Assembly (NCBI RefSeq): GCF_020640915.1
Contig: NZ_JADWDC010000008.1
Span: forward strand, 62,001 to 126,000
From: Waterburya agarophytonicola KI4
GTDB taxonomy: Bacteria > Cyanobacteriota > Cyanobacteriia > Cyanobacteriales > Xenococcaceae
Length of the DNA: 64,000 bases
Direction: 5' to 3'
The position numbers and the translations under genes are program-made. The notes beneath the pieces are model-generated. The model had not been told where the DNA came from. It saw only the letters and a list, made by a program, of their open reading frames with translations, and did no database searches. Shown in pieces: positions 36,580 through 45,295 of the stretch; the first letter of the stretch is position 1; each line of letters opens with the position of its first letter.

Positions 36580-37362
36580 ATGAGAAGTAAGGTTTGGTTG
36601 ATTGGAGGAACGAGTGACAGTGTTGCGATCGCCAAGATTCTGGCTGGCAATAATATACCCCTAGTCATAAGCGTTACCACCCCCTCTGCTCGTTCTTTAT
36701 ACGATCGCGGTCTTCAAATAGTTACAGGCTGCATGAATTTAGCCAGGATGCAGTCATTTTGTCAGCAAGAAAAATTTACGGCGGTAATAGATGCTTCTCA
36801 TCCTTATGCAGTAGAGGTTTCCCAACAAGCGATCGCTATTACAACGAAGCTAAATATTGCTTATCTACGCTACGAAAGAAGCAACTATCAAGGAAATAAT
36901 TCAACTATAGCCAACTCTTTAATTACGGAACTCGATAGTTTTGAGACTCTTTTGGCGGGTAATTATCTCCAAGAAGAAACAGTATTACTCACCATCGGTT
37001 GCAAAACTTTACCGCAATTTCAATCTTGGCAAGATCGTGCTACTTTATACGCCAGAGTATTGCCCAAAATAGAATCTATCACCATAGCCCAGAGTGCAGG
37101 ATTTAAAAGCGATCGCACCATCGCCATCCGTCCGCCACTTACCCCTGATTTGGAAAAGGCTTTGTGGCAACAATGGAATATATCCCTAGTAATTACCAAA
37201 GCATCGGGAAAAGCAGGAGGAGAAGATATCAAACGTCAAGTCGCCCTAGACTTAAATATTCCTTTGATTATCATCGCCCGTCCCCAAATAACCTATCCCC
37301 AAAAAACTACAAATTTGTCGGGGATACTAGACTTTGTTAAGTTTCGAGCTTTAATTTTGTGA
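36580..37362 (+). CDS. cobK: Precorrin-6A / cobalt-precorrin-6A reductase
   Basis: A 260-residue CobK/CbiJ enzyme that reduces (cobalt-)precorrin-6A in corrin ring synthesis for vitamin B12, using NADPH. The start VWLIGGTSDSVAIAKIL is the family's nucleotide-binding opening, TAVIDASHPYAVEVSQQAI and LRYERSNY are conserved central motifs, and VITKASGKAGGEDIKRQVAL near the C-terminus is the substrate-side signature. The stop (37360-37362) directly abuts the stop of the convergent CheA-like gene. The other B12 gene here, cbiA, lies 8 kb away on the other side of the chemotaxis cluster. Confidence 0.9.
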   Translation: MRSKVWLIGGTSDSVAIAKILAGNNIPLVISVTTPSARSLYDRGLQIVTGCMNLARMQSFCQQEKFTAVIDASHPYAVEVSQQAIAITTKLNIAYLRYERSNYQGNNSTIANSLITELDSFETLLAGNYLQEETVLLTIGCKTLPQFQSWQDRATLYARVLPKIESITIAQSAGFKSDRTIAIRPPLTPDLEKALWQQWNISLVITKASGKAGGEDIKRQVALDLNIPLIIIARPQITYPQKTTNLSGILDFVKFRALIL

Positions 37363-40300
37363 TTATTTTTTATTCAACAATGCAGAAACAGTATCAATTA
37401 ACTGTTGGGGTTGAACGGGTTTGCCTAGATAGTCTGTGGCACCGAGTCGTTTGGCTTCTTCTTTATGGCGATCGCCAGTACGAGATGTTGCCATAATTAT
37501 GGGAGTATTTTTGAAGGCAGGTTTTTGTCTAATCTTTGCTAAAAGTTCAAAACCATTCAACCTAGGCATTTCTATATCAGAAACAATCAAATCAATTCTG
37601 CCTTTGTGGCGATCTATTTGTTCTAAAGCTTCTTGCCCATCGCGACAAACAAGAACTTGATAGCCAACAGCCGTTAATATTTTGTCGAGCATTTTTCTAG
37701 TAGCTACAGAATCTTCTGCTATCAAAATGGTAGAAGTCACATTGGCTATAGTAGTAGTGCTATCTTTATTAGAGGCTGATAGTATACTTTTTTGTGGCAA
37801 ACCTTGAGGAAAAAGTACGGGAATTACTTCTCCCGTACCCAAAACCGTACAACCTGCTAGAGAGGGGGGTACGGGAAGAGTTTCGTCAAAAGGTTTGATA
37901 ATTAGTTTTTCTTCTCTGAGGATTAAATCGACTAAAATTACTAGGGGATCAAAGGCTGTTTCTAAAACGATACCAACCTTACCTTGGCTAAAATTCAAAG
38001 GTTTTCTGGGACAGGGGAATAAATTAGATGCAACAGCTAAAGCAATAGTTTTTCCTTGCCAATTGATGTACTTTTTCTGGTTGTTCGTAAAAGATAAATC
38101 TCTATAAGGTAGTATTTCTCTAATACTGGTGTGGGGGATAGCTACTAAACGATTTTGCAATTGAACTAATAATAGTAATTGCAAACTAAGATTAACAGGC
38201 AAAATAATCGTAAAAGTAGTACCAACACCAAGATCTGTTTGTACTTGGATTTGACCCTTAAGTTGGCGAATCAAATTAAGAACAATATCTAATCCCATAC
38301 CCCGACCAGAAATATCGCTGACTTTAGCTGCGGTCGAAAAATCTGGCTCAAAAATCCAGTTGAGAATTTCTCCTGGTTGAAAATCTTTAATAGATTTTTG
38401 AGGAGGACAGATTCCCCTTTGTACTGCCCGCTGATAAACTTTTTCAACATTAATTCCGCCCCCATCATCTTGAATAGTTATCACGAGATTGTTTTTTTCT
38501 AATTTAGAAGTCAGACAAATGGTTGCTGTTTCTGGTTTGCCATGAGCAAAACGTTCGTATTTCGATTCGATACCGTGGTCGAAAGCATTATTAAGTAAAT
38601 GAGTTAGGGGTGTTTGTAGCTGTTCTAAAAGTATTTGGTCTACCAGAGTGTTTTTACCTTCAATTTTGAGATCGACTGGCTTATCAAATCTTTGGCTTAA
38701 ACCCTTTATTTGGGGAATAAATCGCTTGGCTAACAAATCAAAAGGAACGACTCTAGAATCTGTCACCTCAGAATATAATGTGTTTAAATTTTTCTGAGTT
38801 TGTTCGATGTCTTCCCCTAATTCTCGATCTACAAAATCAATATCGGTTCGAGTTTCTTGAATTTGTAACATCAATTCTTGAAACGACTGGAGACTAACAT
38901 GGAGATCTGTATAGCGATCCATTTCTAGGGAATCAAAATTATTGTTATCTTCTGGATCATTTTTATCTCCTTGGTTTGCTGGTTGAGATAGATTAACCGA
39001 GCTAATTGCTAGTTGATCGTATAAATTTTGGATTTGTTCTCGAATAGGTTCAAACTGACGAGTTAGCGATCGCAAGCGACGATTTGCTTGATTGAGAAGT
39101 TCTTGTTGACGACCAAAACGAGAGTAAGTCAAAATCAATTCCTCTACATTGTTGGTCATGTCTTGCAGTCGATCTAGAGGAATTTTTACTTGGTTGACAG
39201 TAACTTTCTGAGATTCTTGAGCTATTTCAGCTACTATTTTTTCTGTAGATACCTGAGACGGGGCAAATATTACCGTACTGAGTTGGGATTCATTCTCGTC
39301 TTCGCCAAAATCAAAAAATCCACCTTCATCATTTATTTCGTCGTCTTCATCTTCGTATAAAGATGGCTCTATGGAGGAAGAAGTTGCGATCGCAACTTCT
39401 TCCTCCATACTTAAAAGATTATCTAAATAGAGATCTCGTTGTTGGCGAATTACTCCGACTAATTCTTGTACGGTTAATAAAGCCTCCAAAGGATCGGCTT
39501 CCACCATTAAAGTTTCAATTGGTTTGACTGCTTCGATTAACCAAGGTAATTCTAATGTCTCGGCGATAAAATTACATTGATCGCTAAAACCTGCCAAGGC
39601 TTGGTTAATAACTTCTTCGGGAGTATCCATCGCCAGATCGGCGATCGCCTGCAAAACTTCTTCTAGATCGTGGTTTAAACCATGAATAACTAATTCATAA
39701 TTATCCCGATCTGCTGTTGATATTGTCTCTGACTTTTGATTAGCAGCAAGATTACTTAAGTAATTGGTAATTTCCGTCCGTAAATTAGCGATAACTTCTT
39801 GAGTCACTAACAAAGCTTCCACTAGATCTGACTCTGTTAAAGTTTCAGAGATCGGAATAATTGCTTCTCCCAACCAAGACAAATCTAAGGTTTCTGCCAG
39901 AAATAAACATTCTTCGACAAAACCCGTCAAGATTGGCTGGAGTATCTCCTCAGAAGTATCTAATTGCAATTCTTCAATCACAATGAAGCTATCTTCCAAA
40001 TCCACTGTCAAGGTATTGTGCAGTAGAGCATTTTGGCTACTATCTCCATCGTCGCCTCTAGTAGAATTATTTTGAGGATTATTTGAATTCGATTCAACTA
40101 AAGACTCTAAGGCAACAATCAATTCGGGATTGGCGATCGCATTATCTACGCTACGGGCTTGGCTTAAAATGTAACCTACTTCATCAATGCCCTTTTCTAC
40201 TAATGCCCAAGCTAATTCTAGTTCTTCAATTTGTCCCCCTTGAATTCCTAGCATGACATCTTCTAGCTTGTGTGCCAGATGTTGCAAACTAGTTAATGAT

Positions 40301-40485
40301 GCCAAACCAGCACCACCCTTGAGAGAGTGGGCAGCACGTAATAAAGCTGTAAAATCGAGATTGGCACGATCCAATATACCTTCTTCTAACATCTGAAGAT
40401 ATTCTGGGGCATCTTCATCTAAGAAACACTGACGCGCTTCGGCGGTAATGGCAGCGAGAATTGCAGGATCTAACTGAGAACTCAT
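37363..40485 (-). CDS. pilL: CheA-like hybrid histidine kinase (PilL type)
   Basis: A 1040-residue chemotaxis kinase. An Hpt domain (1-110) has phospho-accepting His53 in AAHSLKGGAG. Two further related helical modules follow (about 163-247 and 272-357; see EEILQPILTGFVEECLFLAE versus EEVINQALAGFSDQCNFIAE) that lack the His. Then come a dimerisation region, the ATPase domain (HLLNNAFDHGIE, DDGGGIN, GRGMGLDIV), a CheW-like domain (RLVAIPHTSIREILPY) and a C-terminal receiver (ILIAEDSVATRKML; phospho-Asp in LIVSDIEMP). This is the layout of PilL/Tax3 kinases that bias type IV pilus motility in cyanobacteria. Last gene of the pilG-H-I-J-L unit. Confidence 0.93.
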   Translation of the reverse strand: MSSQLDPAILAAITAEARQCFLDEDAPEYLQMLEEGILDRANLDFTALLRAAHSLKGGAGLASLTSLQHLAHKLEDVMLGIQGGQIEELELAWALVEKGIDEVGYILSQARSVDNAIANPELIVALESLVESNSNNPQNNSTRGDDGDSSQNALLHNTLTVDLEDSFIVIEELQLDTSEEILQPILTGFVEECLFLAETLDLSWLGEAIIPISETLTESDLVEALLVTQEVIANLRTEITNYLSNLAANQKSETISTADRDNYELVIHGLNHDLEEVLQAIADLAMDTPEEVINQALAGFSDQCNFIAETLELPWLIEAVKPIETLMVEADPLEALLTVQELVGVIRQQRDLYLDNLLSMEEEVAIATSSSIEPSLYEDEDDEINDEGGFFDFGEDENESQLSTVIFAPSQVSTEKIVAEIAQESQKVTVNQVKIPLDRLQDMTNNVEELILTYSRFGRQQELLNQANRRLRSLTRQFEPIREQIQNLYDQLAISSVNLSQPANQGDKNDPEDNNNFDSLEMDRYTDLHVSLQSFQELMLQIQETRTDIDFVDRELGEDIEQTQKNLNTLYSEVTDSRVVPFDLLAKRFIPQIKGLSQRFDKPVDLKIEGKNTLVDQILLEQLQTPLTHLLNNAFDHGIESKYERFAHGKPETATICLTSKLEKNNLVITIQDDGGGINVEKVYQRAVQRGICPPQKSIKDFQPGEILNWIFEPDFSTAAKVSDISGRGMGLDIVLNLIRQLKGQIQVQTDLGVGTTFTIILPVNLSLQLLLLVQLQNRLVAIPHTSIREILPYRDLSFTNNQKKYINWQGKTIALAVASNLFPCPRKPLNFSQGKVGIVLETAFDPLVILVDLILREEKLIIKPFDETLPVPPSLAGCTVLGTGEVIPVLFPQGLPQKSILSASNKDSTTTIANVTSTILIAEDSVATRKMLDKILTAVGYQVLVCRDGQEALEQIDRHKGRIDLIVSDIEMPRLNGFELLAKIRQKPAFKNTPIIMATSRTGDRHKEEAKRLGATDYLGKPVQPQQLIDTVSALLNKK

Positions 40486-40514
40486 GTTGGATAGTTAATT
40501 TACTTGTCGAGATT

Positions 40515-40540
40515 GACGGGGTGACAGGGTGACGGGGTGA
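40515..40540. repeat. Tandem 8-mer repeat between pilJ and pilL
   Basis: GACGGGGT, GACAGGGT and GACGGGGT follow one another (40515-40538) plus a partial GA, in the 65-bp gap between pilJ and pilL. Short tandem repeats of this sort are widespread in cyanobacterial spacers. On the transcribed strand it is a C-rich stretch; no hairpin partner is nearby. Confidence 0.6.
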
Positions 40541-40550
40541 AGATTCTCTT

Positions 40551-42941
40551 CTATAACTTGAATTGGGATACAGATGCTTGAAGGGTTTGGGCTTCTTGCA
40601 CCAAAGTCTGCAAAGATTGCACTACGTTTTCTGCTTCGTCAGAGGTATTTTTGGCTACCAAAGCGATACTATTAATTTTTTCATTAACTTGTTTGGAATC
40701 GTCTGTTTGTTTGGCAGTGTTAGTAGAAATTGATTTGAGATAGCGATCTATTTGCTGACTAGTTTGCGCCAAGCTTTGTAGATTAAGTTTGGTCATGCGA
40801 ACTAATTCGCTACCGTTGACAACTTCTGAGGTACTGCTTTCCATACCTTGTAATACTAAAGTGGTGTCCTGCTGGATTGCTGTTACCAACTGTTGAATAT
40901 CTTTTGTTGCTTCGGTAATCCGATCTGCCAAACGTCGTACTTCTTCGGCTACGATTCTAAATCCTTCTCCATGTTCTCCCGCCCTTGCTGCCTCTACAGA
41001 AGCATTGAATGCAAGAAGGTTGGTTTTCTCTGAGATTCCTGAGATAATTGCGACAATTTGAGCAATTTCTTGAGACGATTCTGCTAACTGTTTTACTTTT
41101 TTGGAGGTGTTAGCCACGGTAGTGCGAATTTTCTCGATGCTGTCTACTGTGGCATCCATAGCTAAATCCCCTTCTTTGGCTTGAATCGAACCATCCCGAG
41201 CAATTTTGGCTGCTTCTTGAGCATAATCAGCAATACTTTTGACTGATTCATTAATTTCGTCAATACTAATTAACGCTTTATCTATTTCTGCTGCTTGGAT
41301 TAAAGCAGATTTTGATAATTGTCTTACCGATCCTTCCCCTGCTTGAGATAGTTCCCCGACTTCGCTAGATACTTGTTGTACTTCCTGTAATAATATCTGT
41401 AATTTTTTAAGAGTCGAATTAAAAGCATCGGCAATCGACCCTACCACACCGTCAGTTATGTTTGCTCTAACGGTTAAGTCGCCTTGTTTTGCACCTTCTA
41501 CGTCCAAAAGCAGACCCATTACACCGTGTTGCAGTTTTTCTTTTTCTTGACGTTGACTTTTGGCTTCTGCTTCTTGAGTATGAAGTAGATCTTGGATCTG
41601 TCCCGCCATTTTGTTGATGTTATTTCCTAAATCGGCTAACTCATCCCTTCCCGATACGGGTACTCGAACATCAAAGTTACCTTGTCCCAGTTTTTTGACG
41701 GCTTGTGCTGCTTGTAAAAGTGGCTGAGTAGCTTTTAAACCAACTATCGAAGCGATCGCCGCTACTACAGCAGTGATTAAGATTGTACCTATGGCAAAGG
41801 AGAGTAATAACTGTCTTTGGGCAGTAAAGGCAATCTCTTTATCAATAGTTGTCATCGTACTCCAACCCAAATCTGGCAATTGGGAGCGAAATTCATCTTC
41901 AAATTCGCTAAAGGGAATATAAGAAACCAATTCTCGATCGCTCACAATGGTTTGGTTGGTACTAGATTGCTGCAAGCGATCAAAGAAACTAAATAGACTG
42001 CTGGCTGGTTGGGTTTTCTCTGGCAAATTTTGAATTCTCTCAAACTCTTGTTGGTTAGACGCAGCAAAAATTTGTCCTTGGTCGTCTAAAAGATAATTAT
42101 TTTCTCGATTTTCTGAGAGAATAACATCTCTGAGGTAGCTTACTGGCATCCTTGCTCTGATTACACCAATATTTTTTCCTGTAGTGCTATCTTTAACTGG
42201 TGCAGCTAAATACACTGCCATAATGCCCGAACTTTTCGATAAAATTGGCTGGCTTAATACTGGTTTATTCTCTTTGATTGCTGCTTGGAAATAACTACGA
42301 CTACTATGATTTTTTAATGGTGTACCTGTAGATTGAGAGATAACATCACCATTTAGGTCGAAAAAAGCAAGACTATCATAAATTGTATAGGCTTTGATAA
42401 ATGAATCTAAGGCAGCCTGCTTGTCTTTAAAATTAGTTCGAGATCTCAATTCGGGGTTGGTTAAAATGGTCAGATTGGACATAATCTGAATATCTCCAAA
42501 ACGCTCCCTCATATAAAATGCAACTTTATCCGCCACTTGCACCGCAGCTTTTTGCTCGGCAAGAGTAATTTGTTCTGTCATCGAACCATTGGCAAATTTA
42601 TAGGCAATAGAACTAACTGCAATGGTAGAAAAAGCACTAATGCCAATTAAAATCAGAGTAGTTCTGGATCGAAGATTAAATCTATCCCAAAGACCATAAG
42701 ATACTTTTGCTTCTACTGGTGAAATAATATCCCGATTTTCGCTGGTACTACCATCCTGTAAATTATTTAAAGCTTCTCTGGCTACATCGCCATAATTACC
42801 ACTAGGATCTTGTTGGGCAATTTCTTGATAAAGAGCGATCGCCTGAGCTATTTCTCCTTTACTTTCTAAAGAGCTGGCTTGAACAATTTTACCTACAAGT
42901 TCGTCGGTATTGTTGTTTTCTAATTCAAACAGATCGGACAT
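40551..42941 (-). CDS. pilJ: Methyl-accepting chemotaxis protein (PilJ type)
   Basis: A 796-residue transmembrane chemoreceptor. About 90 cytoplasmic residues come first and include a TPR-like unit (QAIALYQEIAQQDPSGNYGD). TM1 (about 95-118) is followed by a periplasmic Cache-like sensor (about 120-370, with SLAFFDLNGDVISQSTGTPL), TM2 (about 375-398), a HAMP, and a second HAMP-like unit (GDLTVRANITDGVVGSIADA) typical of PilJ. The signalling hairpin tip reads ISEKTNLLAFNASVEAARAG. It should pass a signal through PilI to PilL. The ligand is unknown. Fourth gene in the cluster, 39 bp after pilI. Confidence 0.92.
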   Translation of the reverse strand: MSDLFELENNNTDELVGKIVQASSLESKGEIAQAIALYQEIAQQDPSGNYGDVAREALNNLQDGSTSENRDIISPVEAKVSYGLWDRFNLRSRTTLILIGISAFSTIAVSSIAYKFANGSMTEQITLAEQKAAVQVADKVAFYMRERFGDIQIMSNLTILTNPELRSRTNFKDKQAALDSFIKAYTIYDSLAFFDLNGDVISQSTGTPLKNHSSRSYFQAAIKENKPVLSQPILSKSSGIMAVYLAAPVKDSTTGKNIGVIRARMPVSYLRDVILSENRENNYLLDDQGQIFAASNQQEFERIQNLPEKTQPASSLFSFFDRLQQSSTNQTIVSDRELVSYIPFSEFEDEFRSQLPDLGWSTMTTIDKEIAFTAQRQLLLSFAIGTILITAVVAAIASIVGLKATQPLLQAAQAVKKLGQGNFDVRVPVSGRDELADLGNNINKMAGQIQDLLHTQEAEAKSQRQEKEKLQHGVMGLLLDVEGAKQGDLTVRANITDGVVGSIADAFNSTLKKLQILLQEVQQVSSEVGELSQAGEGSVRQLSKSALIQAAEIDKALISIDEINESVKSIADYAQEAAKIARDGSIQAKEGDLAMDATVDSIEKIRTTVANTSKKVKQLAESSQEIAQIVAIISGISEKTNLLAFNASVEAARAGEHGEGFRIVAEEVRRLADRITEATKDIQQLVTAIQQDTTLVLQGMESSTSEVVNGSELVRMTKLNLQSLAQTSQQIDRYLKSISTNTAKQTDDSKQVNEKINSIALVAKNTSDEAENVVQSLQTLVQEAQTLQASVSQFKL

Positions 42942-42980
42942 AAGATTTTTCCTAACAATTAAAATAAGTAGAATTAAAGT

Positions 42981-43457
42981 CTAAGCAGATGCCAAACTCG
43001 ATTGCTGGTGTAATTTCTGCAATAAATTGATCGGGTTTAAAATAAAAGTACGTTTAGTTTCGAGATTAATATAAGCCGAACAACAGTCTTTTAAAGCAAG
43101 TTCAAAGTTATCAGGTAATGGTTTTAACTGCTCTGATTTCAAGGATATAATTCCTGACAATTGTGGCGTTACCAAAGCTATTTTTCGGGAATTTTCAGAG
43201 TAACTTTGTTTGATAATTACTGCCGTCAGCTTTTTTAAAAGAGGCTCTTTTTTATTGTTCAAATTGAAATAGCGATCGCTATCTAGAACCCATAATAGAG
43301 AACCTTTAAAATTGACTACCCCGTACCAAAAATCAGCTATTCCTGGAACTGCACAAATATCTATCGTTTCTATTTGCACCACTTTTCCCATATTTGGCAA
43401 TGGTATTGCCAAGCTTTCTTCTGGAGATAATGCAACACTAAAATATTCTTGATTCAT
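42981..43457 (-). CDS. pilI: CheW-like adaptor (PilI type)
   Basis: A 158-residue CheW-domain protein coupling receptor and kinase. The CheW pattern is present: SLAIPLPNMGKVVQIETIDI at the start, the IADFWYGVVNFKGSLLWVLD strand region, and a late LVTPQLSGIISL. It lies between pilH (25 bp upstream) and pilJ (39 bp downstream), the order of the cyanobacterial Pil/Tax clusters. Length is normal, with no extra domains. Confidence 0.9.
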   Translation of the reverse strand: MNQEYFSVALSPEESLAIPLPNMGKVVQIETIDICAVPGIADFWYGVVNFKGSLLWVLDSDRYFNLNNKKEPLLKKLTAVIIKQSYSENSRKIALVTPQLSGIISLKSEQLKPLPDNFELALKDCCSAYINLETKRTFILNPINLLQKLHQQSSLASA

Positions 43458-43482
43458 TACTAATTAATTTAATAACTTCAGT

Positions 43483-43848
43483 TCAATTAGCAAATTGAAT
43501 TACTTTATCAACTAAGTTTTGAGGTACATAAGGCTTGGTAATATATTCATTACCTCCTTGACGCATCGCCCAAAAGCGATCGAATTCTTCTGCTTTGGAA
43601 CTACAAAATAAAATTGGTAAATTTTTCCATTGAGAGTTTTCTCGAATTTTGCGACAGAGATCTAAACCACTTTCTCCTGGCATCACAATATCTAGCAAAA
43701 TTAAATTGGGACTGGGGTTACTATTAAGCCACTCCCAGGCAGATTCTGCGCTTTCTGCTACAGCTACTTTAAAACCTGCATGAGACAACAGGGCAGAACT
43801 CATTTGTCTTTCTGCGTGAGTATCTTCAACAATCAAGATGGTTTTCAT
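43483..43848 (-). CDS. pilH: CheY-like response regulator (PilH type)
   Basis: A 121-residue single receiver domain: acidic pocket at VEDTHAERQM, phospho-Asp in LILLDIVMPGESG (about residue 52), Ser/Thr in LPILFCSSKAEE and Lys in EYITKPYVP. It is the second gene of the cluster and a likely phosphate target of PilL. The SSK replacing the usual T-A at the switch position is acceptable for receivers. No output domain. Confidence 0.92.
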   Translation of the reverse strand: MKTILIVEDTHAERQMSSALLSHAGFKVAVAESAESAWEWLNSNPSPNLILLDIVMPGESGLDLCRKIRENSQWKNLPILFCSSKAEEFDRFWAMRQGGNEYITKPYVPQNLVDKVIQFAN

Positions 43849-43940
43849 AATAATTAGTTACTGTCAATTACTCTTTAATTAATTACTGTTTGATTATTGA
43901 TATAATTCCCAAACAATAGGTTAAACTATCATCAATCAAT

Positions 43941-45149
43941 TTATGGAGCAGTTACCATGGAATGTTCTAAAATTTTTGCCATGGCAATTAATTTGTTAGG
44001 ATCGCAAGGCTTGGTTAAATAATCATTTGCCCCTGCTATTTTAGCCCTGACTCGATCTATCATTCCATCTCTACCAGTTAGCATGACAATCGGTATTTCT
44101 TTGAATTTTTGGGATTTTCTTAAAAGAGCGCACAAGTCATAACCATTGATATCTGGCATATTGATATCCATAAAAATCATTAATGGTTGATGTTCAGATA
44201 AATCTTTGAGAGCCATAGTTGGATCGAGTATGCCAAACACTTGGTAGCCAGCAGCTTCTAAGGTCATTTTTACTTGTTTTTGTACTGTTTTACTGTCATC
44301 AATACAGACAATTACATTCGATGATTGGCGATCTCTATTGTCACCAGTATTAACGTGAGAATTATCATTATTTTCTCTTGGTTCATCTGCAACAATTACT
44401 TCTCCAAATGGTAATTGTTCGAGAATATTTTCTTCTATGGGTTTTTGAAGATAATTTACTAAAAAATAAGTATCAACTTTAGCTTTAGTTGCTATTTCAT
44501 ATAGATTACTTTTGGCGACAAATAAACTAACGAAGCTAGAAAGTTTTTGAGAGCTTGCTAATTTCTTTAATTCTGGCTTAGTGTATAAATCTTTCCAGAT
44601 TTTGTAGAATTTTAGAGCATTTTTTTGTTCGATATATAAACGACTGGCAGTAGAAAAATAGTATTTTCTTACTTCCTGCCAAGCCTTTACTTGTGCTTTT
44701 ATTGGCTCATTAGCAATTAGCTTGGTCAACTCAAAGCTAATAAGTGCTTTTGTAATTCTTTTACCTGGCTTCAATTCAATTGAAGTTTCCTTGATACTTA
44801 AAACGTTAATTAATCCTTCCCGAACAAACATAAACAATAACTTTTTAATTTGGTCATTCTCTAGTTTTTTATCAAATAACCATTTACATAATTGTGTGTA
44901 TTCAGAAGTTTTTTGGTGGAAATCTTCGAGATCGGGACACTTTGAACCTAATCTGAACTGCTGCCAGAGATAATTTAATCGAGTTTGTTGACCTGCTGTA
45001 ATACTGATATACTGTATTTTGCCTTGAAATAAATATACTTGCCAACTAACAGAAGGATCTTTGGGTTCTAATATTTCCAAACAACCAGACCAACACTCTT
45101 TAGATTTTGTATGAAGGACTTTTAAAGGATTCTGTAAACTGTTGTTCAT
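43941..45149 (-). CDS. pilG: PatA-type response regulator (PilG type)
   Basis: A 402-residue protein with an N-terminal PATAN/DUF4388-like region (about 10-260; SWQVYLFQGKIQYISITAGQ near the start) and a C-terminal receiver (about 280-400): VIVCIDDSKTVQKQVKMTLE, phospho-Asp in MIFMDINMPDINGYDL, VMLTGRDG and YLTKPCD. PatA-like regulators set pilus-dependent phototaxis in cyanobacteria by choosing which cell pole assembles pili. First gene of the five-gene cluster; it diverges from cbiA across 146 bp, which should hold the cluster promoter. Confidence 0.9.
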   Translation of the reverse strand: MNNSLQNPLKVLHTKSKECWSGCLEILEPKDPSVSWQVYLFQGKIQYISITAGQQTRLNYLWQQFRLGSKCPDLEDFHQKTSEYTQLCKWLFDKKLENDQIKKLLFMFVREGLINVLSIKETSIELKPGKRITKALISFELTKLIANEPIKAQVKAWQEVRKYYFSTASRLYIEQKNALKFYKIWKDLYTKPELKKLASSQKLSSFVSLFVAKSNLYEIATKAKVDTYFLVNYLQKPIEENILEQLPFGEVIVADEPRENNDNSHVNTGDNRDRQSSNVIVCIDDSKTVQKQVKMTLEAAGYQVFGILDPTMALKDLSEHQPLMIFMDINMPDINGYDLCALLRKSQKFKEIPIVMLTGRDGMIDRVRAKIAGANDYLTKPCDPNKLIAMAKILEHSMVTAP

Positions 45150-45295
45150 GATATTGCTAGAAAAATATTAGCGATCGTAATTAAAAAATAGAAAAATAAT
45201 TAATAGAGGTGCAATAGTTCTTTTGTTATAGTTCCCAGAAATTAGCTTAGAATTCATATTCTAATAAGAAAGATTTATAACCACAGACAGATGAT

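Noticed and set aside
40515-40540. Small CRISPR or replication iteron array
   Set aside because: Three contiguous 8-mers without spacers in a gene gap; typical short tandem repeat, not an array or origin.
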